DNA from: Paralithodes platypus
Lineage: Eukaryota > Arthropoda > Malacostraca > Decapoda > Lithodidae
Reading direction: 5' to 3'
Length of the DNA: 64,000 nt
NCBI GenBank assembly: GCA_032716605.1
Contig: CM064530.1
Location: 11,800,406-11,864,405, forward strand
A program made the translations under genes and the position numbers. Positions 42,391 through 54,688 of the stretch are shown here, piece after piece. The notes under the pieces were generated by a model, which saw nothing but the letters and a program-made list of their open reading frames with translations, was not told where the DNA came from and ran no database searches. Numbering within the stretch: position 1 is the first letter of the stretch; the number at the start of each line of letters is the position of its first letter.

Positions 42391-42844
42391 TCTCCCAAAT
42401 GACTGCGTTTTCACTCCTGTTTAGTTTGCAAGTTTTACATTTTAATTCACAAGCATTCTCAATTCATTTCTGTTTATTTATTTATTTATTTATGGACATC
42501 AATAATGACGAACCAAACATGATTTTTTGTCGAAAAGTGAAGTCTTTTTATCTAGTAAAATTAATAATGGCATGATCCAAATATTCAAAACACAATAATA
42601 GGTGGGTATATTTTCACAGTTCTTACTAGCAATACCTCAAGCACACACTCAGAATAATAAGAAAGAAGTACTGTATAGTTATTTTCCAATTGTTTTGGCC
42701 ATTTATAGGAATAAAATAAAGTTGAAACCAACTTTCTAAACTTAAAACAACACTCCTTTCACCAATGCATTAAATTCACCATCTTTCCTCAAAGTCAATA
42801 GTATGCTGTACCAACCTTTAAAAACAACCAACCTTTACATACAT

Positions 42845-43155
42845 AGCCTACCATTTTAAGACCAAGTGCTCCATACATACGTGCAGTTTCAGTCTCTTGT
42901 CCTAATGGTGGTGTTCCAGGCAACCCTGTTAAGGGCTTTGTCAAGTTTTTGGATTCGAGATCAGCACGTATAGTCCGATCCCAGGTCTTCCTCGGTCCAC
43001 CCCTTGGTGCAGCTCCCTCCACAATCACAGACCTGCATCTTTTCACCCAATTTTTTTCATTCATTCTCTCCACATGCCCATACCATCCCAGTCTACTTGT
43101 ACGCATCTCGCTAATACTCTTTATACCTAAGCGTCTCCTCAGCTCATCAGCTTTA
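42845..43155 (-). mobile_element. RTE-like LINE C-terminal fragment
   Basis: The minus strand encodes [40 protein letters not shown] and [21 protein letters not shown] short deletion removes part of the LTSEAALNR segment. Confidence 0.82.
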
Positions 43156-43313
43156 TATACAAATAATATGCAGATTATTTCCATTAAAAGTTATCTATAA
43201 CAGTAAGATGGTTCAAGTTGGTTATGGCGAGCTGTGTGATTATTAAGATTGTTGCCAAACTTTTATGCATCGCTTACTTTAATATTACCGACATTAAAAG
43301 CACACAAGCTCTA

Positions 43314-43570
43314 CTACCACCTTACCTCTCCAAGAAAATACACTAGTACTGAAGAAATGACTAAGGCAGCATTCACCAAAACTCCACCTCCTGCCCCCGA
43401 GCCATTTGAGTTTTCAATCTTCGGGTTCCTGATGGGCTTATATATGTTGCGCGGAGACTTGATGGGATTCTTGCAGTCGTCAGCGTAGGGTCCCAGGCAG
43501 GCAGCGTAGGCCATCACGTGAGCCACAAATGTCTGCTCGTGGACGCGGTGGAAGAGGTGAGCCATGGGGC
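43314..43570 (-). CDS. ALP: ALP terminal exon
   Basis: The acceptor is TTCCCCTCCACAG. It encodes [27 protein letters not shown], then a small-residue stretch and the hydrophobic tail [19 protein letters not shown] before TAG. GAG|GTAAGG lies 6 codons before the stop and could act as a donor to a further exon. Confidence 0.92.
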
Positions 43571-46500
43571 CTGTGGAGGGGAAACAAAAATAAAAGTGGC
43601 AGACCTTGCGGTCTGATCTTGATTTTAAAAACCTGACAAGGTGGGCAGCTCTGAACAGGGCTAAAGCCCGCCTGGAGCACCGTCACTTAGTGTGGAGTAC
43701 TCTGTCTTTAAATTTATATATGTATGTATGTACATATAGTTCTTGCAAACCTCTTAGTGACTGACAAACAATCACTATATCTTCAGCATATATTAAATGG
43801 TTTATTATGCAATCATTCAGTTCCACACCCAATCCTCTTTGCATTTAATCTTACTGACATTTCATCTATGTATACATTAAATATGTATGGTGGTAAAATG
43901 CTGCCTTGTTTTGCTCCACATTTAACAGGAATATTATCGGACAGAATATTGCCCCATCTAACATTCATTTTTTGTGTAGTGTATCATTCTCTAAGCAGGC
44001 TAATCATGTAACCAGGGGCACCCTTCTTCAGTAGATAATTAAATAAGTTTTTGTGACATACCTTATTAAATGATTTTGACATATCCATAAAAGGTTTGCT
44101 TACATTAACTTAAAATATCATGCTTAAGGTGTTTAAAGTAACATTAATCTACTTCATCTTCAATATGTAATGATAATGTCAGACAAGTTGGAATCCTGAC
44201 CAGGATTCAAACCCACTCACTCCACTTTCTGTATATTCGGGAGAGTTGGGCACCGTAACCACTCTGCCATGAGTGGTTATAAGGGAAGCAAGTTAGCAAC
44301 CTTAGTTCTTATTTGAAGAACCAGGTTATAGTCTCGTGGAGAACTATGCCTTCATACTCGTTGCAAGGTTTTTAGACTTCAACCATGACTTCTTATTTTT
44401 TTAGCCGAGTTGGCGGGGGGTGGGGGGTGGGGGGGGGAATGTGTAAAATAGTCATGGTTGAAGTCTAAAAAACTTTCCACATGTATGAAGGCATAGTCCT
44501 TCACAACACTAACATAACCTGGTTCTTCAAATAAGAACTAATGTTGCTTCCCTTATATCCACTCATAGCCGAGGATTGGTTACGATGCCCAACTCTCCCT
44601 AATATACCTGGAGTGAGTGGGTTCAAATCCTGGTCAAGATACCTCTCCCAATTCATCTTGAACCTTTTACATCAATAATTATTTTGAATGAGGAAACCAT
44701 ATTATACCTGATGGTTACTTGTCACACTACAAGTACCTTGCTTTATACTTCTATAGTCTTACAAGCATAAATACAACTAACAACTGCCATCTGCGTGCAT
44801 AGTCGAAATATTTATTTCGCTAACAATCTTACCCAAAACTGTAAATTTCAAGTTACTTCTGTTTCACCATTCCTGACTAACTCCATGTTATTTCCAAAAT
44901 CCTCGGACTGCTGTTGTTGTTCCCCAAGCTGCCTGGCCGAACAGCCCCAAGGCCCCGAGCAAGGCCAAGGCCATAACTGAGTGCCCCCACAGAACCCTCT
45001 CTGCCTACCACAATAAAGCCTGGGTGACCGAAGCCACTCCATGGCGGGGAGCTGAGGAGGGTGCGGAAACGCCCGGGAAACCAAAGTCCCACCCAGGGCC
45101 CTGTGCCCCTCAGCAATTATGAAGAGAAAGTTGAGGGGCAAAGGAAAAATGTGACGCTTTGGCTTCCAATCTTGGTAGATTGGGAGGTCAATCCACGGAA
45201 AAGACGCCGTCACTTGAGATCTAGGAAATACATAAGTAAAAGGAACAGTCGGAGTAAGCTATGGGTACGGCAGAGATCGCTCAGTTCTCACTCTGATTGA
45301 CCAGCCCATCACCATATGACTGCTGTAGTACTATTTGTTTCACGTCATAAAAGTGTCAAGTTAATGTCAGTCTTTCTGGATATCAGTCATAATATATTAT
45401 CAAGCCTGCCATATGGTCTAGACCTAGGCAGTCTCCTTAGTCAGGCTAGATAGTCTCCTTAACCCATTTTGTACCGGTGATGTTTGTTGTATTTTATTTC
45501 AGCTACATTTAGATTTTATGTAGCTTAGGAAAGGTATATGGTAGCTAAAAGTCTTGAGATAATCTGTAGCTTTTTAATTGGTAGACGTCCTTCCTATGCT
45601 GAATATAATCCTATAATAGTAGCCAAAATAAAGTGAAAAGGACGTCGCCGGTACAGAAGGGGTTAAGCAGGCAAGACAGTCTCTTTAGTCTGATATTTGA
45701 CTGCAATATTAATTCACAATGCTTGATTCCAGGTCTTCCTATGTGTAATGTTTCGTTCACATTCATAGTTAAGCTTCTCTTCATCAAGTTATCCTCATCT
45801 AGCCTCTACATGGCCTTTTTTTTTTTTTTTTTATATATATATATATACAATTAGTTTAACCAGACCACCAAGCTCCCAGATAGAACTCCTACAGGGCTGG
45901 CTCTACATAGCCATACCGTCTTATATAAATTGTACATAATTATGCTCACTACTGCTGCTAATATCCTCTTGCCCTTGGTTATAAATAGGCACACAACCTC
46001 ACCTTGAGCGAAGATGGCCACGTCTTCTCCTCCGTGTGTCTCTGAACCGGTGACGGTGGGAACGGCTGCCAGGGGCTCAAAGTCCTTATGCGTTGTGTCC
46101 ACTCCGGTCAAGTTACGTCGCATTACCTTCACAGAAACATAGTCAGTTTATTTTCAGGTTAGCCTTTTTCAATATGATGACACCTTTCTTAATTTTACTC
46201 TGGCTCTCATTAGACAATTCTATTAAATTTAACAAGAATCTGTTTAACCCTTTCATGCACCGGGGTTGCCATTTAGTACCGTATTCAGAAAGAGAATTAT
46301 CTTATATCTCATAATTACCTCTCCAAAATTAGTTTTCTGCCCATAGCTTGCTCAAATACAACTGCAGAGGTCAGAGTAACTAATCTAAAGGTTTCTAAAC
46401 ACTCCTATTGGTCACAAAGGCTTAAGGGGACCAGCCAGTTTTTAGGCTTAAAAAGGTTGAAATCCTAAAAATACCATTAAGTATTAAAATGTGTTTACTC

Positions 46501-49500
46501 AACATCCCTTCATAAGCCAGTGAAATGTTATTAGTGAAAACCCATTGGATTTATTTTGTTTTGTTTATGTTTTCCAAACTTTTCCGGTATTTCTATAAAA
46601 GTTATATAGCGAACTTTGAAATTGACAGGCTCAGTAACTACTGGTTGTACGAGGATTTTGCATATATGAATGGAAAGAGCGTAAAATACTCTACAACCTC
46701 CCAAAAGCTGTATCTTCTACTCTGCCATGTTCCTGCGTATATTGTAAACTAAAAACAAAAATTAAAATTTTTCACCCAATTACCTTAGACTTTCACGTTT
46801 TCTCAACACATGTTTTGTCGCACTTTGGGATCTAATAATAAATGTATTATTGGGCCTCTAGGAATGTTTTATATACCATTGGAAAGCGTGTGAAATGTTC
46901 TATAAAGCTATTGTCTCCATTTTTTGCATTTGAGACACAGCCCCTTGGCATAAGTAGCTAACCACAGAGTACAAAATCATTACCTAATTTCCGAGTCACC
47001 TAATTCCGCAATTAGATAAAACAAAATATATAAAAACAAAACAATAGAGTTGTAAAACTACCTGTCCTGAGTTGTCTGATCCCTCTGAAAATATTATACA
47101 GTGCTTGGGTTTCGAACTGTTCGACTTCATAATTTTTGTTTCATTTTTGAGCTAATTTCCACCCTAATTCAGGAACTAATTGACCTAGAATAAAAACAAA
47201 AACAAAAAAACAATCCTTGTTAAATCATCCTCTATAAGTGTGCGAAATCTCATTGAAATCGGACGAAGTTCAGTGTCACCCCCTATTAAAAAGCGGCCGG
47301 TCCCCTTAATTAAGTATCCCAGAAAGGGCACAAATCACATCCTTTTGCGCAAAAGGGTTAATGAAAATACAATACAGTACAGTAGTTTGTTCCCCTTTGA
47401 TGCCAAGGAATCCTTCCTAAGCTGAATAATATCAAATCGACAGTATGGTTTCCTTAAGGGATGCTTTACTGGTGATCTTTCTTAACTTACTAACTCTTGG
47501 TCATACTCCTTCCTGGACTTTGGCGAGACGCTTTTTTTATTGTGATAGACATATCGAAAGCCTTCGATAAAGTGTGGCACAAATCTCTACTTTCCAAACT
47601 ACCCTCTTTCGGTTTCTATCCCTCTATCTATGTCTTTCTTTCCAATTTCCTTTATGGCAGTTCCATATCTGCGGTTGTGGATGGCCATTGCTCACTGACC
47701 ATTGCTCACTTCCTCAACACTATAAGTAAGTGAATTTGGGTCCCAAGCAAATTAGTCACACATATATTAATGTACTCTCGTCATATTCAAGGAATTAGTT
47801 GTTGTTCCTCAGGCTGCCTGACCGAACAGCCCCAAGGTCCCGAGCTAGGCCAAGGCCATAACCGAGCGCCCCCACAGAACCCTCCCTGCTTTACCACTAA
47901 GAAAGCCCAGGTGACTGAAGCCGCTCCCAGGCAAGGAGCTGAGGAGGGTGCGGAAATGCCCGGTACACCGAAGCTCCACCCAAGGCTCTGTGCCACTTAA
48001 CAATTATGAAGGGAAAGTTGAGGGGCAAAGGAAAATTGCAAGGCTTTGGCTCCCAGTCTGCCAACCTCTAGGTTGGCAGTAGTGAGGTCAATCCACGGAA
48101 GAGACGCCGCCACTTGAGATCTAGAAAATATATAAGTAAAAGGAACAGTCTGAGTAAGCTATGGGTATGGCAGAGAATGCTCAACTCTCACTCTGATAGA
48201 CCAGCCCATCACCACAGTTTGCTGGTGTAAGACATGGTGGCTGAGTTGCCCAATGAATTCAACATTCACAGGAGAAAATTATAAGGCAATCCTACTGAAA
48301 TACTGGTAGGTCATTTGTGTTGAAAGAAAACAAATTAAATCACTTCAATAACCTCGTCTTGGTTCCAAGTATAGTTTATGGCCGGAGTTAAAATCTTTCT
48401 GTGGTAGCACTTAAGGGAGCCCACCTCGCTTTTTTTTTTCTCTTTCTCTCCCTCTCTCTTTGGCTTGTATCCATTCGGCCACATTCAGCCTACTGTTTTA
48501 AGACGTTTACCCCCCATCCAGGTGTCAATATTTTCCTGGCGAGCGGTAGCGAGCCAGCATATATATATTTTTGTTTTGACAGCAAGCTAAATTTGTACAG
48601 TTTTCGATAGAAAAATGTCTCCAGCGAAGCCGGATTTCTCCATACAATGCTGGCTGCCTATCGCTCGCCGGAAGAAATTGACACCTGGATGGGGAAAGTC
48701 TTAAAAAAGTTGGCTGAATGGGGCCGAATGGATAAAAGCAAAAGAGAGGAAGAGAAATAGACAAAAAAAAGCGAGGTGGGCCCCCTTAAAAAGTAACAGT
48801 AGCCCACCCACATTCAAAATAAGAGACACGTTTGGAAAATAAGGGGAAAACCATTGCTCCGACTAACCTCTTCCCCGTCCCAAGTGTAGTTGAAGCCCTC
48901 CCCGTTGGTGAACATGAGGGTGGTGTAGGGTAGGTGGTCCGGCATGTCATCATTAGTCACCATACCTGCAGTCACAATTATTTTCATAGTTACTCTCATT
49001 CTCCTCACTTGATTACTTAGGGGGGTCACCGTTTTTTTTCTTTCTCTCCTTTTCGCTCTTTCCCTGGCTTGTATCCATTCAGCCAACTGTTTAAAGACGT
49101 TTATCCCCATCCAGGTGTCGATTTCTTCCTGACGAGCGATAGCGAGCAAGCATTGTATGGAGAAATCTGGCTTCGCTGTTGACATTTTTCTATCGAATAA
49201 TGTACAAATTTAGCTTGCTGTCAAAACAAAAATATGTATATGCTGGCTCGCTACCGCTCGCCAGGAAAATAATGACACATGGATGGGGGTAAAAGTCTTA
49301 AAACAGTAGGCTGAATGGGGCCGAATGGATACAAGCCAAGGAGAGAGGGAGAGAAAGAAAAACAGCGAGGTGGGCTCCCTTAAACAACTGTATCTTAAAC
49401 ACGTGGGACAGATGTTGGCCATTGCTTTGTCAATAAAAACTAAAACTATTGTTGATTGATGAAATGAATCAGTGTTGTAAAAAAAATATAAATATAAAGG

Positions 49501-52500
49501 TTTCACTGTGGTAAAGATATTGGAATATAGAGTACTTAGTCAAGTATATTTTGTATACATCAATACAAACTAGCATGATAAGAACATATTTGCACGATTA
49601 TTCATTAAATGCAAGTACTACGTCTGGACCATGCACTACAAACATTGCAGTTATATACAGTGCATTGCAAAACAATTATGGTGAAAGGTTTGTGGCAAAT
49701 ATAATGTTAACCCTCTGACGCCCAGGACTGCAAATCGCGAGTTGGGGAAATTGTAATGATATTCTAGCTAAACTTAGACCTTGTCTATCAGTTACATTAG
49801 ATAGTATAAGTCACCAGATCTTTTAACAAATCTGAAAGTATATCACAACCAAGTAAAACAAAAATACAAACCAAAGATATTATTGCCCCTGTCCGGATAC
49901 CCATTGATGGTCATGACGTGGGAGTGATCGGCCGTGACCACCACCAGGGTCTGATTAAGGTCTAGTACAGCCAGCGCCTTCTCTACTGCTCTCTCCATGG
50001 CCAGTAACTCCTCCAGGGAACGACGTGGCTTACTGTTGTGCATCGCATGGTCGATTCTACCACCCTCCACCTGTTCATGGGGAGAGGGGTGGATTAAATT
50101 AAAGTACAGTACTGTAGGGAGGTAACTAAATTAATGGTTAAAATAAGGGCCTTCTGTACCTTTAGCAACATACTTTTCCTTCTAGGTGCTGATGAGATCG
50201 CCCGATTGGGTGGCACTGGAAGGGGGACTGCGGACGGTAGGGTCATTGGCCCGGGGGTGTAAGCCCTTGTGCTGATGATCCCCTCCCCCGCTGCCCTCTC
50301 ATGTAAAGTCAGTAAAAATAGGTTAGTATGTGAAATATCTTTCTTGGTCTAACTGGTAGAGTGTTTGCCTCATAGCCTAAGGGTCCCGGTTTCAATCCCA
50401 GTCCCAGGCATATTTTCGGGAGCCTATTTCAGCATCTAACGAAGTTTAGGCAAGTTAAGATGGTTGAGAGTAACGGAGTAAGATCGGAGCTCCATAAATC
50501 CTCTTTCGGGTATGGTGTAAAAACCTATTCCTACAGTCAGAGACAGATCTCATCTCACCCTGGCCCCTTCGGAAGCCCGAGCATCTGGATGGCTTCAGTC
50601 TACCGGACTCGGGACTGCTTGGTCAGACAGTCTGGGGACCGACAACAATAACAACAACAACATGGCCAGTACCTTCTCTAGGGAACGTGATGACCAAGAC
50701 AATATATATGCAAAACTTGAAAATGCCTTTCATAGAAACAGAGTAAAGTAAACTCCATGGGTAAACAAAGATGAGGCAATTAAACCCGAAGAGGAAATTA
50801 AGATGAAGCAATGTACTAACCAGGAGGAAGAATCCCTTGTCCTCGTCCTCCCTGGTGAGTCTCTCAAGTGCCACGGTGACCATCTCCTCCAAGGACGGTG
50901 TTCCCTCCCGGCCAGTGTCACGGTCCATCTCGTATGGCATATGTAAATCAGCAAACAGGCCTGGGGAAGAGAAATATATATTGTATATTATGAAAATAAT
51001 TTAATGTTGAATTAGTTTATTCTGCAAGTGGTGGTGGTGGTGGTGGTGGTGGTGTGGGGGGAGGAGGGGGGTTATGTACTCCTAATTAATTTTGTTTTTC
51101 TATTTACAATTTTACAATAGCAGCTAAACTTCATTGGATGCTGAAATCGCCTCCCGAAATGTTGTTGTGGAGCTATCCCATGCTGGGATTTCAACTTGAG
51201 ACTCCACGCATAAGACGCAAATACTCTACCCGCGAGACCAATAAAGGTACCTCACTTGGGCTGACAGGTCATTGGTCAAGTATATTTCCGCATCTAGTTT
51301 TCTGTTTAGGCTATTGTCATAATTTTACTGACATTGCAATTCTACCGTACATATAATAAATATGTACTATACTCCAAAACTCTTTCATAATCATGGTGGT
51401 AAATGGGGTCACTCATCATCCATTTCTTATATACAGTGCAGCCCTTCATAAAATGACGTGTACAAATACTTTCTAGTATTTACACTGTTTTACAATATAG
51501 ATTGAGGAATGAAGAGATACGCAAGAGAGTGGGGCAGCAGGAACATTTGTCAGCCACAGTGGACAGAAGGGTGCTGAGCTGGTATGGTCATGTTGAACGA
51601 ATGGAAGATGAAAGGCTTACAAAGAGAATATGTGAGTCAGATACAAGGGGAGATAGAAGGGCAGGAAGACTCCCATTGAGATGAAGAGACTGTAAGACAA
51701 TTGCTTTGGATGATAGAGGAATGACTAGATCAGGCAAGGGAAGACGTGGTAATAAACGGGAATGAATGGAGAATGCTTGTGAATAATGAGTGAACACGGG
51801 GTCATTTGGGGGGAAGGGGTCGGGCGCAAGTTAGACTAGATAATAGTCCATCAGGCGCCTGGCCCAGGGAGACGGTTTATATGAAGGGTGCGCTTGAAAG
51901 TGTGGTGGGCGGCCTTGTGGCTTCGGTTCCGCTGCTTGTCTGCCTGCCGAGATCGGAACCTCTCCGGGTGGTCGGGGGCCGGGGGAGTGCTGGAGGAACC
52001 TTGGTGACCCTGGGTCTTCTCCTGGATGGCCTAGATGGGTGTGAATTTGTATTTTGTTTTTGTGTGTTCATTGTTTTCGGTTGTGTTTTGTGTTTTCCCT
52101 ATTCTGGCTCTGTCTTGATACCCCCCCCCAAAAAAAAAAGGAAAACAAAAGGAAAACAAAAAAAGGAAAAGTGGGGATTGGGCCTGAGTAGATAGATAGA
52201 CAATACAGGGTGGTAACCATATCCTGAAGGTGCAAGTAAAGGCATAGTATACATACTACATAACAGTGGCCTCATGCACAGAGGGACACGGTTTACTACA
52301 CTTCAAGGTAGAGATGCACCGATACCAAAATATTGACCGATACTGATACTCATTGAAAAGCCGATACCGATACTTTCCAGTAAACATTTTATGGACACTG
52401 TAATACCTTTGTCTTTTAGAAAACTGGAATTTAGTGTACAGATTATTTTCTGCAAAGTAGGTTTATTTTTTCATTGTCTATGAAGGAGACTAAAGACAAA

Positions 52501-54622
52501 GCTGCCTATAGCAAGTGTCTCCCCAAAGTTGACAGAATGATAGAGCCAAATTCAAGCTAGGTTAGAGTCAAAATGTCTGGACACACAGCTTAAAGCAGGG
52601 AAAGACAGATAGAGGGAGAGAGTTCCAGAGTTTACTTGGTAAGTGGAAGAAAGACAGAGCATCAGGAATTAACTCTTGGGTTAGAGAGTTTGACAGAATA
52701 GGGATGGGAATGTGTTGAAAGGTGGGTGCCACCCACTCTCCTTAAGGGAGGGGGTATGCACTAAGAAAGTTATGCAGAACCAGGATTATTGTAAACTTGT
52801 AATAGCGGTAAAAGAGCGAGAGAGATGCGGCGTGTAGAGAGAGATCGTAGAGATTTAGTAAGAGGAGGCGAGTTGATGAGACTAAATGCTTTTGACACTT
52901 CCCTTTCGAGAAATGTGGTATGGGTGGAACTTTCCCACACATGCAGACAGTACTTGATACATGGGCACATTTTTCCCCTCTACAGAGCAAGAAGCTGTGT
53001 GGGGGTGAAGAACCAACAGAGGTGGTTGAGCACACCTAACTTCTGTGAAGCGGTTTTAGTAAACGTAATGGAAATTCTCTCCCTCTCTGACTTACCCATT
53101 AGGTAATCAGCTTCCTCTGCATCAATGTTCCTGAGCTCTCTGGTGTTGGCGGTACAGACATGTGAAGCACCAACCACCTCCTTGCTCTGTTTACAAGACT
53201 TCACCATATCCTTGCCGTCCATTAGAGTCTTACTCTCACACACACACACACACTCACTCACTCTCTCTCTCTCTCTCTTACTCTCATTCTCTCACACTCC
53301 AGCATTTGCTAATATAAGTAATAATTAGATGTATTTCAAGTTCTCTCCCTTTTTCCTAGTCAACTCATGGTAAACATATGGTAAAAACTACTCAACTTAC
53401 CCATAATATAGTCAGCATCTTCTGCATCAATGTTCCTGAGCTCTCCAGTATTGGAGGCATAAGCATGTGAAGCACCAGCCGCCTCCTTACTCTGTCTCCA
53501 AGCCTTCACTAGATCCTTGCCGTCCGCCCGCACACACTTCTTTTCCACGTCATCATCCTTACCAACACCCATCTCCTGCCGTCCTCCGCCCATAATCACC
53601 TAAAGGAGACAATGTTTTTAGTTTTTCTGTCGTACTGGGTGCACTCTCTTTTGTACTTCATTCCTTAAACTCCAATATTTACTCATCACACGGCCCAAGT
53701 ACTGAAATGAACTGACATTATCCATTACCTGGCAATTCAACCTTACTTAAGACCCTGTGACTGCATTCCTCTCAAAGATCATAACCGTACTCTTCAAGAC
53801 ATTGACCTTCAACTTTCATTTCTCGCGCACAGTGCCAAATATATTCACCAAACACTGCAACTCCCACTCATCATCTTCATCTTTTTCCTCATCTTGAGTG
53901 ATGTGCAGTTTACCTGGGGCTGCTGTTCCGTGATTACTGCACAGGTGTTGTGGGATATAGTTTTATAATGATCGGACTTTGGGTTCAATGGTGATTGGGC
54001 TTAATAGGCGACATTCAAGAGACAATTGTTATACGGGATTGGAAATTGTGGACATCGATATAAATAATTTGATGGTATGGGTGTAGAGGAATCGTTTTTT
54101 ACACCATACCCGAAAGAGGATTTATGGAGCTCCGATCTTACTCTCAACCATCTGAACAATTTTACCAGCACACCTAAACTTTGTTAGATGTGGGAATAGC
54201 CTCCCCAAAATATCAAGCCCTGGTGGGGGCACGAACTCTCGACCCTTGGGTTGTGAGGCAGACACCTTCCCAGTTAGAGTAGTGTTAGACCAATAGAGAT
54301 ATCCCACTTGGCCTGGTCGGCTCAGGGTATTTCCGCATCCGATCTGTTTTAGGCTAGCCTACTTTCACTGACTTTACATGGGGTAGTAAGATTTATATAT
54401 TATAGCTAGGAGGTTTTCTCAGTGGTGTTAACTCTCTATTCCAATTTCTTGTTCAACCCACCAGCTCAAAGAGATAGCCTACTAGCAGCTTTATTGGGTG
54501 AATGGGGACTCATCAGCCTTGGTCAGCAACCCATCAAGGAGAGTAAACCTTATACAAATCCTTACTGTTCACCTAAGGGTTGGTGAATGGACTAGCCACC
54601 CACCACTGTTAAAATGAAAGTG

Positions 54623-54688
<66 letters not shown>

